Part shown: positions 1-7,961 of the stretch, piece after piece
How positions within the stretch are numbered: position 1 is the first letter of the stretch
Layout of the letters: every line of letters begins with the position of its first letter
Assembly: GCA_044425575.1 (NCBI GenBank)
Contig: JAWXVE010000023.1
Span: forward strand, 1-30,511
Direction of reading: 5' to 3'
Source: JAWXVE01 sp044425575
GTDB taxonomy: Bacteria; Bacillota; Clostridia; Lachnospirales; Lachnospiraceae
DNA length: 30,511 nt
Notes under the pieces: model-generated
Seen by the model: the letters and a program-made list of their open reading frames with translations, nothing else
Told to the model about the DNA's origin: nothing
Database searches by the model: none
Program-made: the position numbers and the translations under genes

Positions 1-305
1 AGAATTCTCATTATTATGTGAAGCGAGGTGTAGGGTTGCCAGGAGAAACGGTTCAGATTATCGGGGGAAGTGTTTTCATTAATGGCGTTGTACTAGAAGA
101 AACATATGATTTCATTTCAGAAGCAGGAATTGCAGAGAAAGAGCTAGTGTTAAAGACAGATGAATATTTTGTATTGGGAGATAATCGTAACAATAGCGAA
201 GATAGCCGTTCTAGTACAATTGGAGCTGTTTCTTCTGATTCCATTATTGGGAAGGTTTGGTTACATTATCCTTATGGAGAGGCAACGTTTGGTTTTGTAG
301 ATTAG
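1..305 (+). CDS. lepB: Signal peptidase I, 3' part only
   Basis: This is the C-terminal part of a type I signal peptidase, the membrane serine/lysine protease that cleaves signal peptides from exported proteins. The reading frame is open from base 3 and continues upstream of the window, so the membrane anchor and the serine box are not visible. The GTG at base 18 is an internal codon: the residues before it (NSHYY) already belong to the family. The segment YVKRGVGLPGE carries the catalytic lysine, and GDNRNNSEDSR is the conserved box E. A second, complete signal peptidase lies just downstream at 1203, with rbgA between them. The family call is firm; which paralogue does most of the work cannot be told. 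Confidence 0.93.
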   Translation, partial: NSHYYVKRGVGLPGETVQIIGGSVFINGVVLEETYDFISEAGIAEKELVLKTDEYFVLGDNRNNSEDSRSSTIGAVSSDSIIGKVWLHYPYGEATFGFVD

Positions 306-338
306 TGGAATAGCAAGAAGAAAGAGCAGGTTATAGAT

Positions 339-1190
339 ATGAATTATCAGTGGTATCCAGGTCATATGACAAAAGCAATGCGTATGATGAAGGAAAATAT
401 TAAATTAATCGATTTGATTATAGAAGTAGTAGATGCAAGAATACCAATGAGCAGTAGAAATCCAGACATTGATGAATTGGGAAAGAATAAGTCCAGAATT
501 ATATTATTAAATAAATCGGATTTAGCTGATTCTACAGAGAATAAAGTGTGGATGGAATATTTTAAGGAAAAGGGGTATCACGTTTTGGAAGTGAATTCCA
601 AAACAGGAAGTGGTGTAAAAGCCATTCAAGGGTTGGTTCAAGAAGCGTGTAAGGAAAAAATCCAGCGAGATCGAAAAAGAGGAATTCTTAACCGCCCTGT
701 ACGAGCTATGGTAGTGGGGATTCCCAATGTAGGTAAGTCAACGTTTATTAATTCATTTGCTGGAAAAGCATGTACGAAGACGGGAAACAAGCCAGGCGTA
801 ACCAAGGGGAAACAATGGATTCGCTTGAATAAAGGTCTTGAATTATTAGATACACCAGGTGTATTATGGCCTAAATTTGAAGATCAGTCAGTTGGTATGA
901 AGCTTGCATTTATAGGTTCTATGAATGATAATATTATGATACAAGATGAATTAGCCATCGACCTTCTAAATTCTCTAAAAGATAAATATAGGAAAATGGT
1001 GTGTACAAGATTTGCCATAGAAGATGAGGAAGATAAGGTGTTGATTCTAACACAAATAGCAGAAGTGCGTAAGTGTTATGCAAAAGGCAATGAATTAGAC
1101 TTGAATAAGGCAGCTAGTATATTAATTGACGAATTTAGAAGTGGTAAAGTTGGAAGAATTACATTGGAGTTTCCAGAAAGCACGGAGTAA
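339..1190 (+). CDS. rbgA: Ribosome biogenesis GTPase RbgA (YlqF)
   Basis: RbgA is a circularly permuted GTPase needed for late assembly of the 50S subunit. The permuted motif order is visible: G4 NKSD at residues 58-61, then G1 GIPNVGKS at 127-134, then G3 DTPG at 171-174. The N-terminal YPGHM is the family signature, and the C-terminal about 100 residues form the helical RNA-binding part. The length of 283 aa is normal. It sits between two signal peptidase genes and upstream of rnhB, as is common for rbgA and rnhB in Firmicutes. The gap to the next gene is 12 bases, so it is probably cotranscribed with the genes downstream. Confidence 0.95.
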   Translation: MNYQWYPGHMTKAMRMMKENIKLIDLIIEVVDARIPMSSRNPDIDELGKNKSRIILLNKSDLADSTENKVWMEYFKEKGYHVLEVNSKTGSGVKAIQGLVQEACKEKIQRDRKRGILNRPVRAMVVGIPNVGKSTFINSFAGKACTKTGNKPGVTKGKQWIRLNKGLELLDTPGVLWPKFEDQSVGMKLAFIGSMNDNIMIQDELAIDLLNSLKDKYRKMVCTRFAIEDEEDKVLILTQIAEVRKCYAKGNELDLNKAASILIDEFRSGKVGRITLEFPESTE

Positions 1191-1202
1191 GAGGTTATGT
1201 AG

Positions 1203-1754
1203 ATGGAAGATAGTAAGAAAAAGATTATACTAAAAGAAATATTTAATATGAGTATTTATTGTCTTGTACTTTTGTTTGCTACTTTTTTCATAGTAGAATA
1301 TGTTACGCAGAGAACACAAGTACTGGGGGAAAGTATGGAGAATACCCTGCATGATGGAGACCATCTTATGGTGGATAAAATCACCTATCGCTTTGCAGAA
1401 CCAGAGCGTTTTGATATTATTGTGTTTCCTTACCATGAGCAACAAGAAATCTTATACATTAAGAGAATTATAGGACTACCAAATGAAACGGTGCGTATTG
1501 ATGAAGATGGATATATTTACATTGACGGAGAAGTGCTAGCGGAATCTTATGGAAAGGAAGTAATCCAAGATGCTGGAATTGCTAGCACAGAAATTGTACT
1601 AGGTGATAATGAATACTTTGTCCTAGGAGATAACAGAAATAACAGTAAAGATAGTAGAGATGCTTCGGTAGGATTTATTACGCGTGATGAAATGGTAGGG
1701 CAAGCATTTGTACGAATCTGGCCATTTGATAGTATTGAGCTATTAGAAGATTAG
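1203..1754 (+). CDS. lepB: Signal peptidase I, complete
   Basis: This is a complete type I signal peptidase of 183 aa. A single N-terminal membrane anchor spans about residues 15-32. The serine box LGESMENTL places the catalytic serine at 44, YIKRIIGLP places the general-base lysine at 87, and box E GDNRNNSKDSR lies at 142-152. The active site faces the outside of the membrane. It is a divergent paralogue of the partial copy at the window start: both carry GDNRNNS.DSR and a similar AGIA segment before it, but the C-termini differ. It is followed after 12 bases by rnhB. All catalytic residues are present, so it should be active. Confidence 0.95.
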   Translation: MEDSKKKIILKEIFNMSIYCLVLLFATFFIVEYVTQRTQVLGESMENTLHDGDHLMVDKITYRFAEPERFDIIVFPYHEQQEILYIKRIIGLPNETVRIDEDGYIYIDGEVLAESYGKEVIQDAGIASTEIVLGDNEYFVLGDNRNNSKDSRDASVGFITRDEMVGQAFVRIWPFDSIELLED

Positions 1755-1766
1755 TTAGGAGAGTAT

Positions 1767-2528
1767 ATGACCGAGACCATAGGAACCATTCGGGCACTTA
1801 GTAAATCACTTACCCTAGAAGAAATCCCCACCTTCTTAGAACAATATGGAGAGGATTCTAGAGCAGGAGTAATTGCAATTTGCAAAAGTGCTAGAAAACG
1901 TCTAGACCAATATGAAGCAGAGTGCCAACGAACGGAGCAGATGAAATCATATGAATATGAGTATGAATCCCTAGGATATGTATGTGGCATTGATGAAGTA
2001 GGAAGAGGTCCATTAGCAGGGCCAGTTGTTGCAGGAGCAGTCATTCTGCCACAGAATTGCTCAATTCTTTACCTCAATGATTCTAAGCAATTGAGTAAAG
2101 GGAAACGAGAGGAATTATATGATATCATCCAGCGAGAAGCAGTGGCTACTGCCATTGGAATTGTTTCGCCGGAGAGAATTGATGCAATTAATATACTACA
2201 AGCAACCTATGAAGCTATGAGACAGGCAATCACCCAATTATCCGTAGTACCAGATGTATTATTGAATGATGCAGTTACCATTCCAGAAGTGACCATTCAG
2301 CAAGTTCCTATTATAAAAGGTGATGGGAAAAGCGTATCTATTGCAGCAGCTAGTATTATTGCTAAAGTAACGAGAGATCGCATTATGGAGGAATATGACC
2401 AATCCATGCCAGAATATGGATTTGCTTCCAATAAAGGATATGGCAGTGCATCACATATAGAAGCTTTACGTGCAATAGGGCCAAGTAAGATTCATAGAAA
2501 GACTTTTATACAATCCTTTTGTTCGTAA
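1767..2528 (+). CDS. rnhB: Ribonuclease HII
   Basis: RNase HII removes RNA from RNA/DNA hybrids and single ribonucleotides misincorporated into DNA. The protein is 253 aa. An N-terminal extension of about 70 residues, found in the Bacillus-type enzyme, precedes the catalytic domain. The metal-binding carboxylates are visible in GIDEVGRGPLAGP (D76, E77), LNDSKQLS (D105) and LLNDAV (D168). The GEVGRGP-type loop that recognises the RNA-DNA junction is intact. The ATG is preceded by a TAGGAGAG ribosome binding site. The position after rbgA matches the usual Firmicutes gene order. Confidence 0.95.
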   Translation: MTETIGTIRALSKSLTLEEIPTFLEQYGEDSRAGVIAICKSARKRLDQYEAECQRTEQMKSYEYEYESLGYVCGIDEVGRGPLAGPVVAGAVILPQNCSILYLNDSKQLSKGKREELYDIIQREAVATAIGIVSPERIDAINILQATYEAMRQAITQLSVVPDVLLNDAVTIPEVTIQQVPIIKGDGKSVSIAAASIIAKVTRDRIMEEYDQSMPEYGFASNKGYGSASHIEALRAIGPSKIHRKTFIQSFCS

Positions 2529-2588
2529 CCTAAGTAGCCGATATAATAGATAACTATTTAGAAACCACAAAAGGGGACAAATCATTTC

Positions 2589-4235
2589 ATGAGCATTCTT
2601 TTTGGGAATTTATTTGAAAATTCAAATCAAACAGTGGACACGTTACTTTCACAAGTTTCAGCACTTACAACACAAAGTAGTTCTGTGGATGTGGGGCATA
2701 TATTAACGCAACTGATTGCAGGGCAAGCAGTATCAGGAGAGGTAACAGAATTTAGCGATAATCAACTACAGCTTTTGTTGTCAGATGGCTCTACCATACA
2801 CGCCTCTGTGGATGCAAACATTAATGTGCAAGTAGGACAGACTATGTTTTTCGAAGTAGCATCTAGTTCAGAATCTACCATTGCACTTCGGCCAATGTTT
2901 ACGAATCTTGCAGTAGAAGAAAATGCAATGAAGGCGCTTGACATGGCCAATCTTCCAGTCACAGAAGAAACCGTTCAATTGGTAAAGTCCATGATGGATT
3001 ATCAAATGCCCATTGATAAACAAAGTGTTATGTCTATGTATAAAGAGATGGCAACTTATCCCGAGGCAAATCCAAGCACACTTGTAGCCCTCCGTTATTT
3101 TAATATTCCCATAACGAATGAATCTATTATGCAATATGAGCAATATCAGCAACATGAACATCAGATTGTCAATCAATTACAGACATTTATTAACCAAGTG
3201 CCCGACTTATTGCAGGAAATGCTCGGAAATGGTCAGTCTGCCAGTAGCGATGAACTTATGAAATTCCTAGATATTTTTGTGAGACAAGGGGAGAATAGCC
3301 AAGGGTCCACTTCATTGAACGGGGAGCAAGGCCAATTGCAAAGTGGTATGACCACAGCAGGACATGAACAAGGAGCACCTGCGCAGGGAATGTTGCAAGA
3401 AGCACAGGCTACACAAACAAATTCCCAGGGAAATAGTCCAATAGACCAGAAGTTAATGGAGCAGTTCATGAGATTGAATGGAACCAATCAATTGGATTAT
3501 GAAATTCAACATGGCAAGGAAATGGGAAGTGGCGACCAGAATATTTTGAAGCAAATCATGTTACAAATTCAGTCGATGCAACCAGAGGATGTGGCACGTC
3601 AAGTGCTAGAAGCAAAAGAACTTATGCCTTTTATCAAAGAGCTTTTAAAGAATGAATGGCTTTTAAAGCCAGATAACCTAGATCAAAAATCCGTAGAGGA
3701 ATTATATAAGCAATTATCGGAACAGACAGATAAGGTACTGAACCATTTATCAGAATTTGGACGAGAGGGCAGTAATTTTGCAAATGCAACAGATTCCTTG
3801 CGTCAAAATCTTGACTTTATGAATCAAGTAAATCAATTTGCATCGTATGTGCAATTGCCACTTAAGATGAGTGAACAAAATACCCATGCAGAACTATATG
3901 TTTATGCAGACAAGCAGAAATTACGAGACAAGGAAGATAATTTCACAGCACTTCTTCATTTGGAAATGGATCATTTAGGCATGGTAGATGTATATGTCAC
4001 CTTACAGGATAATAGAGTATCAACTAACTTTACCTTGGAAGAGGAAGAAAGCTTATTAGTAGTAGAGGAACATATTGAGGTGCTCCATGAACGGCTTGCT
4101 CAGTTAGGATATGAAGTGAATATAGAAGTATCAGTAGGCGAATCTACCGATAGTGTACCAAATGCTTTATTCAAAGATGCCATAGTAGAGGGAGACTCAA
4201 TTAAAAGTCATTATTCCTTTGATATACGAGCGTAA
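2589..4235 (+). CDS. Flagellar hook-length control (FliK)-like protein, YlqG type
   Basis: This is a 548-aa protein with a glutamine-rich, low-complexity middle (about residues 200-310) and a C-terminal domain at about 410-510 that resembles the Flg_hook domain of FliK. That region starts with LPLKMSEQNTHAELYVY and contains the typical alternating strands LLHLEMDHLGMVDVYV. An early small domain at about 45-110 looks beta-rich. In Bacillus subtilis the equivalent place after rnhB is occupied by ylqG, and the next gene here is a YlqH-like FlhB-C domain, so the pair is probably orthologous to ylqG/ylqH. No flagellar structural genes are nearby. Whether it measures hook length or acts outside the flagellum is unknown. 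An AGGGGACA ribosome binding site precedes the ATG. Confidence 0.72.
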   Translation: MSILFGNLFENSNQTVDTLLSQVSALTTQSSSVDVGHILTQLIAGQAVSGEVTEFSDNQLQLLLSDGSTIHASVDANINVQVGQTMFFEVASSSESTIALRPMFTNLAVEENAMKALDMANLPVTEETVQLVKSMMDYQMPIDKQSVMSMYKEMATYPEANPSTLVALRYFNIPITNESIMQYEQYQQHEHQIVNQLQTFINQVPDLLQEMLGNGQSASSDELMKFLDIFVRQGENSQGSTSLNGEQGQLQSGMTTAGHEQGAPAQGMLQEAQATQTNSQGNSPIDQKLMEQFMRLNGTNQLDYEIQHGKEMGSGDQNILKQIMLQIQSMQPEDVARQVLEAKELMPFIKELLKNEWLLKPDNLDQKSVEELYKQLSEQTDKVLNHLSEFGREGSNFANATDSLRQNLDFMNQVNQFASYVQLPLKMSEQNTHAELYVYADKQKLRDKEDNFTALLHLEMDHLGMVDVYVTLQDNRVSTNFTLEEEESLLVVEEHIEVLHERLAQLGYEVNIEVSVGESTDSVPNALFKDAIVEGDSIKSHYSFDIRA

Positions 4236-4263
4236 GAATGGTAGGAATGGTGGAGAATAGCTT

Positions 4264-4551
4264 ATGAAAAAGAAAGAAACGACAAAACAAGCCATTGCAA
4301 TTGAATACGATCCCCTTAAGGAAGCACCAACCATATTGGCAGCAGGAAAAGGTGTACTAGCAGATCGTATTATTGAGCGAGCACAAGAGGCACAAGTGCC
4401 TATTCATAAAGATGATAAATTATCAAATACACTTTCCAAATTAGAGATTGGTGATTCCATTCCACCTCAATTATATGAAGTGGTAGCGGAGATTTTAGTA
4501 TTTGTAGACGCCATGGATAAGATTAAGGCTAAGAAAGGATTTCATGAATAA
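4264..4551 (+). CDS. Free-standing FlhB C-terminal domain protein (YlqH-like)
   Basis: This 95-aa protein aligns over its whole length with the cytoplasmic C-terminal domain of FlhB, the export-gate component that switches substrate specificity. Conserved blocks are IAIEYDPLKEAP, VPIHKDDKLSNTL and the IGDSIPPQLYEVVAEIL segment near the end. The self-cleavage motif NPTH of FlhB should lie just before this part. Here the aligned residues are ETTK (5-8), so no autocleavage is expected. The membrane domain is absent. It follows the FliK-like gene by 28 bases and its last 8 bases overlap yraN, so the three are translationally linked. FliK and FlhB-C interact in the flagellar system, which suggests this pair may interact too. 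Confidence 0.85.
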   Translation: MKKKETTKQAIAIEYDPLKEAPTILAAGKGVLADRIIERAQEAQVPIHKDDKLSNTLSKLEIGDSIPPQLYEVVAEILVFVDAMDKIKAKKGFHE

Positions 4552-4897
4552 ACGAACCGTTGGAACGGAGTATGAGAGAGTGGCACGCACGTATTTAGAG
4601 CAGCACCAAGTTTCTATTCTAACAATCAACTACCGATGTCAGTTTGGAGAGATTGACCTAATTGCCTATGACAAAGGTTGTCTTGTATTTGTAGAAGTAA
4701 AATACCGCAAAAATCATAATGTAGGGTATGCACAAGAGGCAGTGAATTGGAAGAAACAGAAGGTGATTTCCAAAGTTGCAAGTTATTATTGTATGACGCA
4801 TCAAACAAGTGGAAATCAAGAGATACGATTTGACGTAGTGGCTATTACAGGAGATGAAATCACATGGATTCAAGATGCATTTGTATATTGTGAGTAA
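4544..4897 (+). CDS. yraN: YraN family (UPF0102) putative endonuclease
   Basis: This 117-aa protein belongs to the YraN/UPF0102 family, which has a restriction-endonuclease-like fold but no settled function. The family core is present: GTEYERVARTYLEQ at the N-terminus, then GEIDLIAYD and VFVEVKYRKN, which give the E-D-ExK arrangement of acidic and lysine residues expected at a PD-(D/E)XK nuclease site, then a helix with AVNWKKQKV. In many bacteria yraN lies close to rnhB, as here. The start overlaps the end of the preceding FlhB-like gene by 8 bases (ATGAATAA), suggesting coupled translation. Confidence 0.92.
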   Translation: MNKRTVGTEYERVARTYLEQHQVSILTINYRCQFGEIDLIAYDKGCLVFVEVKYRKNHNVGYAQEAVNWKKQKVISKVASYYCMTHQTSGNQEIRFDVVAITGDEITWIQDAFVYCE

Positions 4898-4907
4898 GAG
4901 TAGAGTC

Positions 4908-4923
4908 AAAGTCACCAGACTTT
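4908..4923 (+). repeat. Small inverted repeat before the two-component operon
   Basis: A perfect inverted repeat, AAAGTC-ACCA-GACTTT, lies in the 44-base gap between yraN and the response regulator, directly upstream of the ribosome binding site. It is too weak to be a convincing terminator and lacks a T tract. It could be an operator or chance. Confidence 0.35.
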
Positions 4924-4941
4924 TAGAAAGGGATGATTAGT

Positions 4942-5637
4942 GTGAAACAGTATAAAATATTAGTATGCGATGATGAAAGAGAAATCGTAGATGCTCTTCA
5001 AGTATTTTTAGAAGAAGAGGGGTACGCAGTTGCTAAAGCATATAATGGAATAGAAGCCATTGAAGTAGTAAAGAACCAAGAAATCAACTTAATTATCATG
5101 GATGTTATGATGCCGCGATTAGATGGAATTAGTGCAGTATTACAGATCAGAGAGCAGACAAGTTCTCCTGTTATTTTCTTGTCGGCTAAATCAGAAGATT
5201 CTGATAAGATTCTAGGGTTGAATATAGGTGCAGATGACTATATTACAAAACCATTTAACCCATTAGAAGTAATTGCGCGTGTAAAGTCTCAATTACGGCG
5301 ATATACCACATTGTTAGAACAAAAAGAAGATCAAGAGAAGGTATACCTAGTAGGTGGTTTGTGTATGAATGATGACCGAAAAGAGGTGACCGTAGATGGA
5401 GAACTTGTAAAATTAACACCAATGGAGTACAATATCCTCTTATTACTAGTAAAGAATCGGGGTAGAGTCTTGTCTATTGAGCAGATTTATGAAAGCATTT
5501 GGAATGAAGAAGCAGTAGGGGTTGAGAATACCATTGCTGTTCATGTACGTCATATACGAGAAAAAATTGAAATTAATCCCAAAGACCCTAAATATGTGAA
5601 AGTAGTGTGGGGGCTTGGTTATAAAGTGGATGCATAG
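4942..5637 (+). CDS. OmpR-family response regulator
   Basis: This is a DNA-binding response regulator with a receiver domain (about residues 1-115) and a winged-helix domain (about 130-231). In the receiver the acidic pair is D10/D11, the phospho-acceptor is D54 in IIMDVMMPRLDG, and the conserved lysine is K103 in DDYITKPF. The winged helix shows LTPMEYNILLLL and the final VWGLGYKV wing. I chose the GTG at 4942 (231 aa) over the ATG at 4933, because the ribosome binding site AAAGGG at 4927-4932 abuts that ATG but is correctly spaced from the GTG. The histidine kinase gene follows 14 bases later and is almost certainly its partner. The signal and target genes cannot be read from the sequence. 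Confidence 0.93.
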   Translation: MKQYKILVCDDEREIVDALQVFLEEEGYAVAKAYNGIEAIEVVKNQEINLIIMDVMMPRLDGISAVLQIREQTSSPVIFLSAKSEDSDKILGLNIGADDYITKPFNPLEVIARVKSQLRRYTTLLEQKEDQEKVYLVGGLCMNDDRKEVTVDGELVKLTPMEYNILLLLVKNRGRVLSIEQIYESIWNEEAVGVENTIAVHVRHIREKIEINPKDPKYVKVVWGLGYKVDA

Positions 5638-5651
5638 CAGAAAGTAATGGA

Positions 5652-7961
5652 ATGAAAAATAAAGCAAGTTCTAGAGTTATAAAAACAATATTGTTTCTCA
5701 TGCAGAGCATGTGCATAATTTTATTTGCAGGTGCCCTGTGTTTTTTGTGTTTTTATACGAATATTACGGTGCAGTCCTCTTTCGGAACGTACCAATATCA
5801 GATTGATTTATTAGAAGGGGATCAACCTTATGAAGAATCTGGATTCTTCAATACCATGTTACGGTTGCAAGTCTATGATATTATGCGCTATACCGTAATT
5901 CGCAATCAGATGGAAGTGGATGGAGACTTTTATGGATCGAAAATAATAGATATTCAAACATATGCATTACGCCATGAATTACAGCAGGAAGAATATATTA
6001 GTGCTCCATATTCCGTTGAAAATCTAATTAAATGGGGGCAATATGGATTTGAGTATAATGGTGATAATTTAATAGAACGTTATCGCTCAGCAGAAGGAAA
6101 GTATTTATATGAGTATGTGACTAGTGATTTGAACTATGAGGACTTGGTGTATTATTTAGAAGCAACAGCACAAGATATTGCCTTTAATTATGCACAATAT
6201 ACTGATTTTACTAAACGCTATGCCGAAACAGACACCAACGCACTCTATTATATTGCTATTGGAGAAAATGAAAGTACAACAGTCTACACTAATACAGGGG
6301 CCACTACAATCGAGGAAGCAAGAGAGCTTATTTGCAATTGGCAAACACGATATGTAGATTATGATATGGAAAGTTTGCAATTTGACACCAACACTTCTAT
6401 TACGGAAGAAGAATTAATTCAGGAGATGAACCGATACGACTATACGTATACGTATCACGGTAATAGTCAAATCTTAATTGGTGTAGATACGAATTATTTC
6501 TATCACGATGATTTTGTAGATGGTTACAAGGATTACAGTAGAGTTGTTCCTTATATACCGTATGCACTTGTTACTTGTAGCCTATCACTAGTTATTTGGA
6601 TTGTAGCCATGAGCGGTTCTCTAATACTAGCAGGCCATAGTAGAAAGCAAGAGGGGATTCAGCTACTCAAGATTGATGGTATTCCAACAGAAATATTTAT
6701 GTCATTTGTGTTATTATTTGGAGTTGGAGTGTTCTATTTATACCGCCATGCGAAAGAAACTATTGTTTTTAGTGAACTAGATAAAGGAATGATTAGTATA
6801 GTCAGTGTGGCGTGTGCCATGATACTTTATCTTGTAGTAGTAACGAGTTTGTTGAGTTTTGCGCGACGTTGCAAAGCAGGTGTTTTATTTCGCAAGTCAC
6901 TTTTGTATTATCTGGTGTGCCAATTATATACAATCATTAGACGAGTTATGCGAGGTATTTCTTCTGGTTATCGCTACTTACTGAAGAATAAAAAAGTAAC
7001 CATTCGCACCTTTGTCCCATACTTTGCTTTTCTATTTCTTAATGTTGGTTTATTCTTCATTGGAGATGTAGCATTGGCAGTAGCGGCAGTGGTAGATTGT
7101 GTTGTAGCTCTTGCTCTATTAAAAGAGAGTCGAGAGCGAGATGAAATTGTACAAACAATTGTAAGAATTGCAGATGGAGATATGGATATTCAATTGGATT
7201 CGGAACATATGAATCGACAGAACCAAACACTAGCCGATTCAGTGAATTTATTGCGAGATGGTATTAAAGAAGCAGTGGATATTAGCAGAAAAGATGAAAG
7301 ATTAAAAGCAGATTTAATTACCAATGTGTCCCATGATATTAAAACTCCACTTACCTCAATTATTAATTACGTGGATTTGTTAAAAAGAGAAGAAATCGAA
7401 GATGAGAAAGTACAATCCTATTTAATTATACTAGAGCAAAAATCCAATCGATTGAAACACTTAATTGAAGATTTAGTAGAAGCATCTAAGATTTCATCTG
7501 GCAATATTGAACTAGTGATGGAGCCTCTGAATATTGTAGAATTAGTGCGTCAAAGTGTTGGGGAATTGGGTGATTTATTTGAAAAAGAAGGTTTGCAGCT
7601 AGTTGCAACACTTCCCCATGAACCAATTGTGATTGAGGCTGACGGAAGGCGTATGTGGCGTATTATTGAAAACCTTATGAGTAATGCATTAAAATATTCT
7701 TTGGAGCAAACAAGGGTTTATTTGGATGTGAGTCAACAAGGGGAAAAAGCCAATATTACCATTCGAAATATTTCAAAAGAGCCACTGAAAATGGATACCG
7801 CAGAGTTAACAGAGCGCTTTACAAGAGGCGATTCTTCAAGAAGTAGCGAAGGCAGCGGATTAGGATTATCCATTGCCAAAAACTTAACCCAGCTTCATGG
7901 TGGTACTTTTGAAATAGTGTCAGATGGTGATTTGTTCAAAGTAACTTTAGAATTTACTTAA
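5652..7961 (+). CDS. Multi-pass membrane sensor histidine kinase
   Basis: This is a 769-aa sensor kinase. The first membrane helix (about 11-36) is followed by an extracellular region of about 260 residues rich in Tyr, Asp and Glu. Four further hydrophobic segments lie near 303-325, 345-363, 380-403 and 453-488. A HAMP-like linker precedes the kinase core. The dimerisation box SHDIKTPLTS carries the phospho-accepting His561. The N box (ENLMSNALKYS) and G box (GSGLGLSIAKNL) of the ATPase domain are intact. It pairs with the response regulator directly upstream. I do not recognise the sensor region. Its stop overlaps that of the convergent prs gene by 4 bases, leaving no room for a separate terminator. 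Confidence 0.93.
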   Translation: MKNKASSRVIKTILFLMQSMCIILFAGALCFLCFYTNITVQSSFGTYQYQIDLLEGDQPYEESGFFNTMLRLQVYDIMRYTVIRNQMEVDGDFYGSKIIDIQTYALRHELQQEEYISAPYSVENLIKWGQYGFEYNGDNLIERYRSAEGKYLYEYVTSDLNYEDLVYYLEATAQDIAFNYAQYTDFTKRYAETDTNALYYIAIGENESTTVYTNTGATTIEEARELICNWQTRYVDYDMESLQFDTNTSITEEELIQEMNRYDYTYTYHGNSQILIGVDTNYFYHDDFVDGYKDYSRVVPYIPYALVTCSLSLVIWIVAMSGSLILAGHSRKQEGIQLLKIDGIPTEIFMSFVLLFGVGVFYLYRHAKETIVFSELDKGMISIVSVACAMILYLVVVTSLLSFARRCKAGVLFRKSLLYYLVCQLYTIIRRVMRGISSGYRYLLKNKKVTIRTFVPYFAFLFLNVGLFFIGDVALAVAAVVDCVVALALLKESRERDEIVQTIVRIADGDMDIQLDSEHMNRQNQTLADSVNLLRDGIKEAVDISRKDERLKADLITNVSHDIKTPLTSIINYVDLLKREEIEDEKVQSYLIILEQKSNRLKHLIEDLVEASKISSGNIELVMEPLNIVELVRQSVGELGDLFEKEGLQLVATLPHEPIVIEADGRRMWRIIENLMSNALKYSLEQTRVYLDVSQQGEKANITIRNISKEPLKMDTAELTERFTRGDSSRSSEGSGLGLSIAKNLTQLHGGTFEIVSDGDLFKVTLEFT

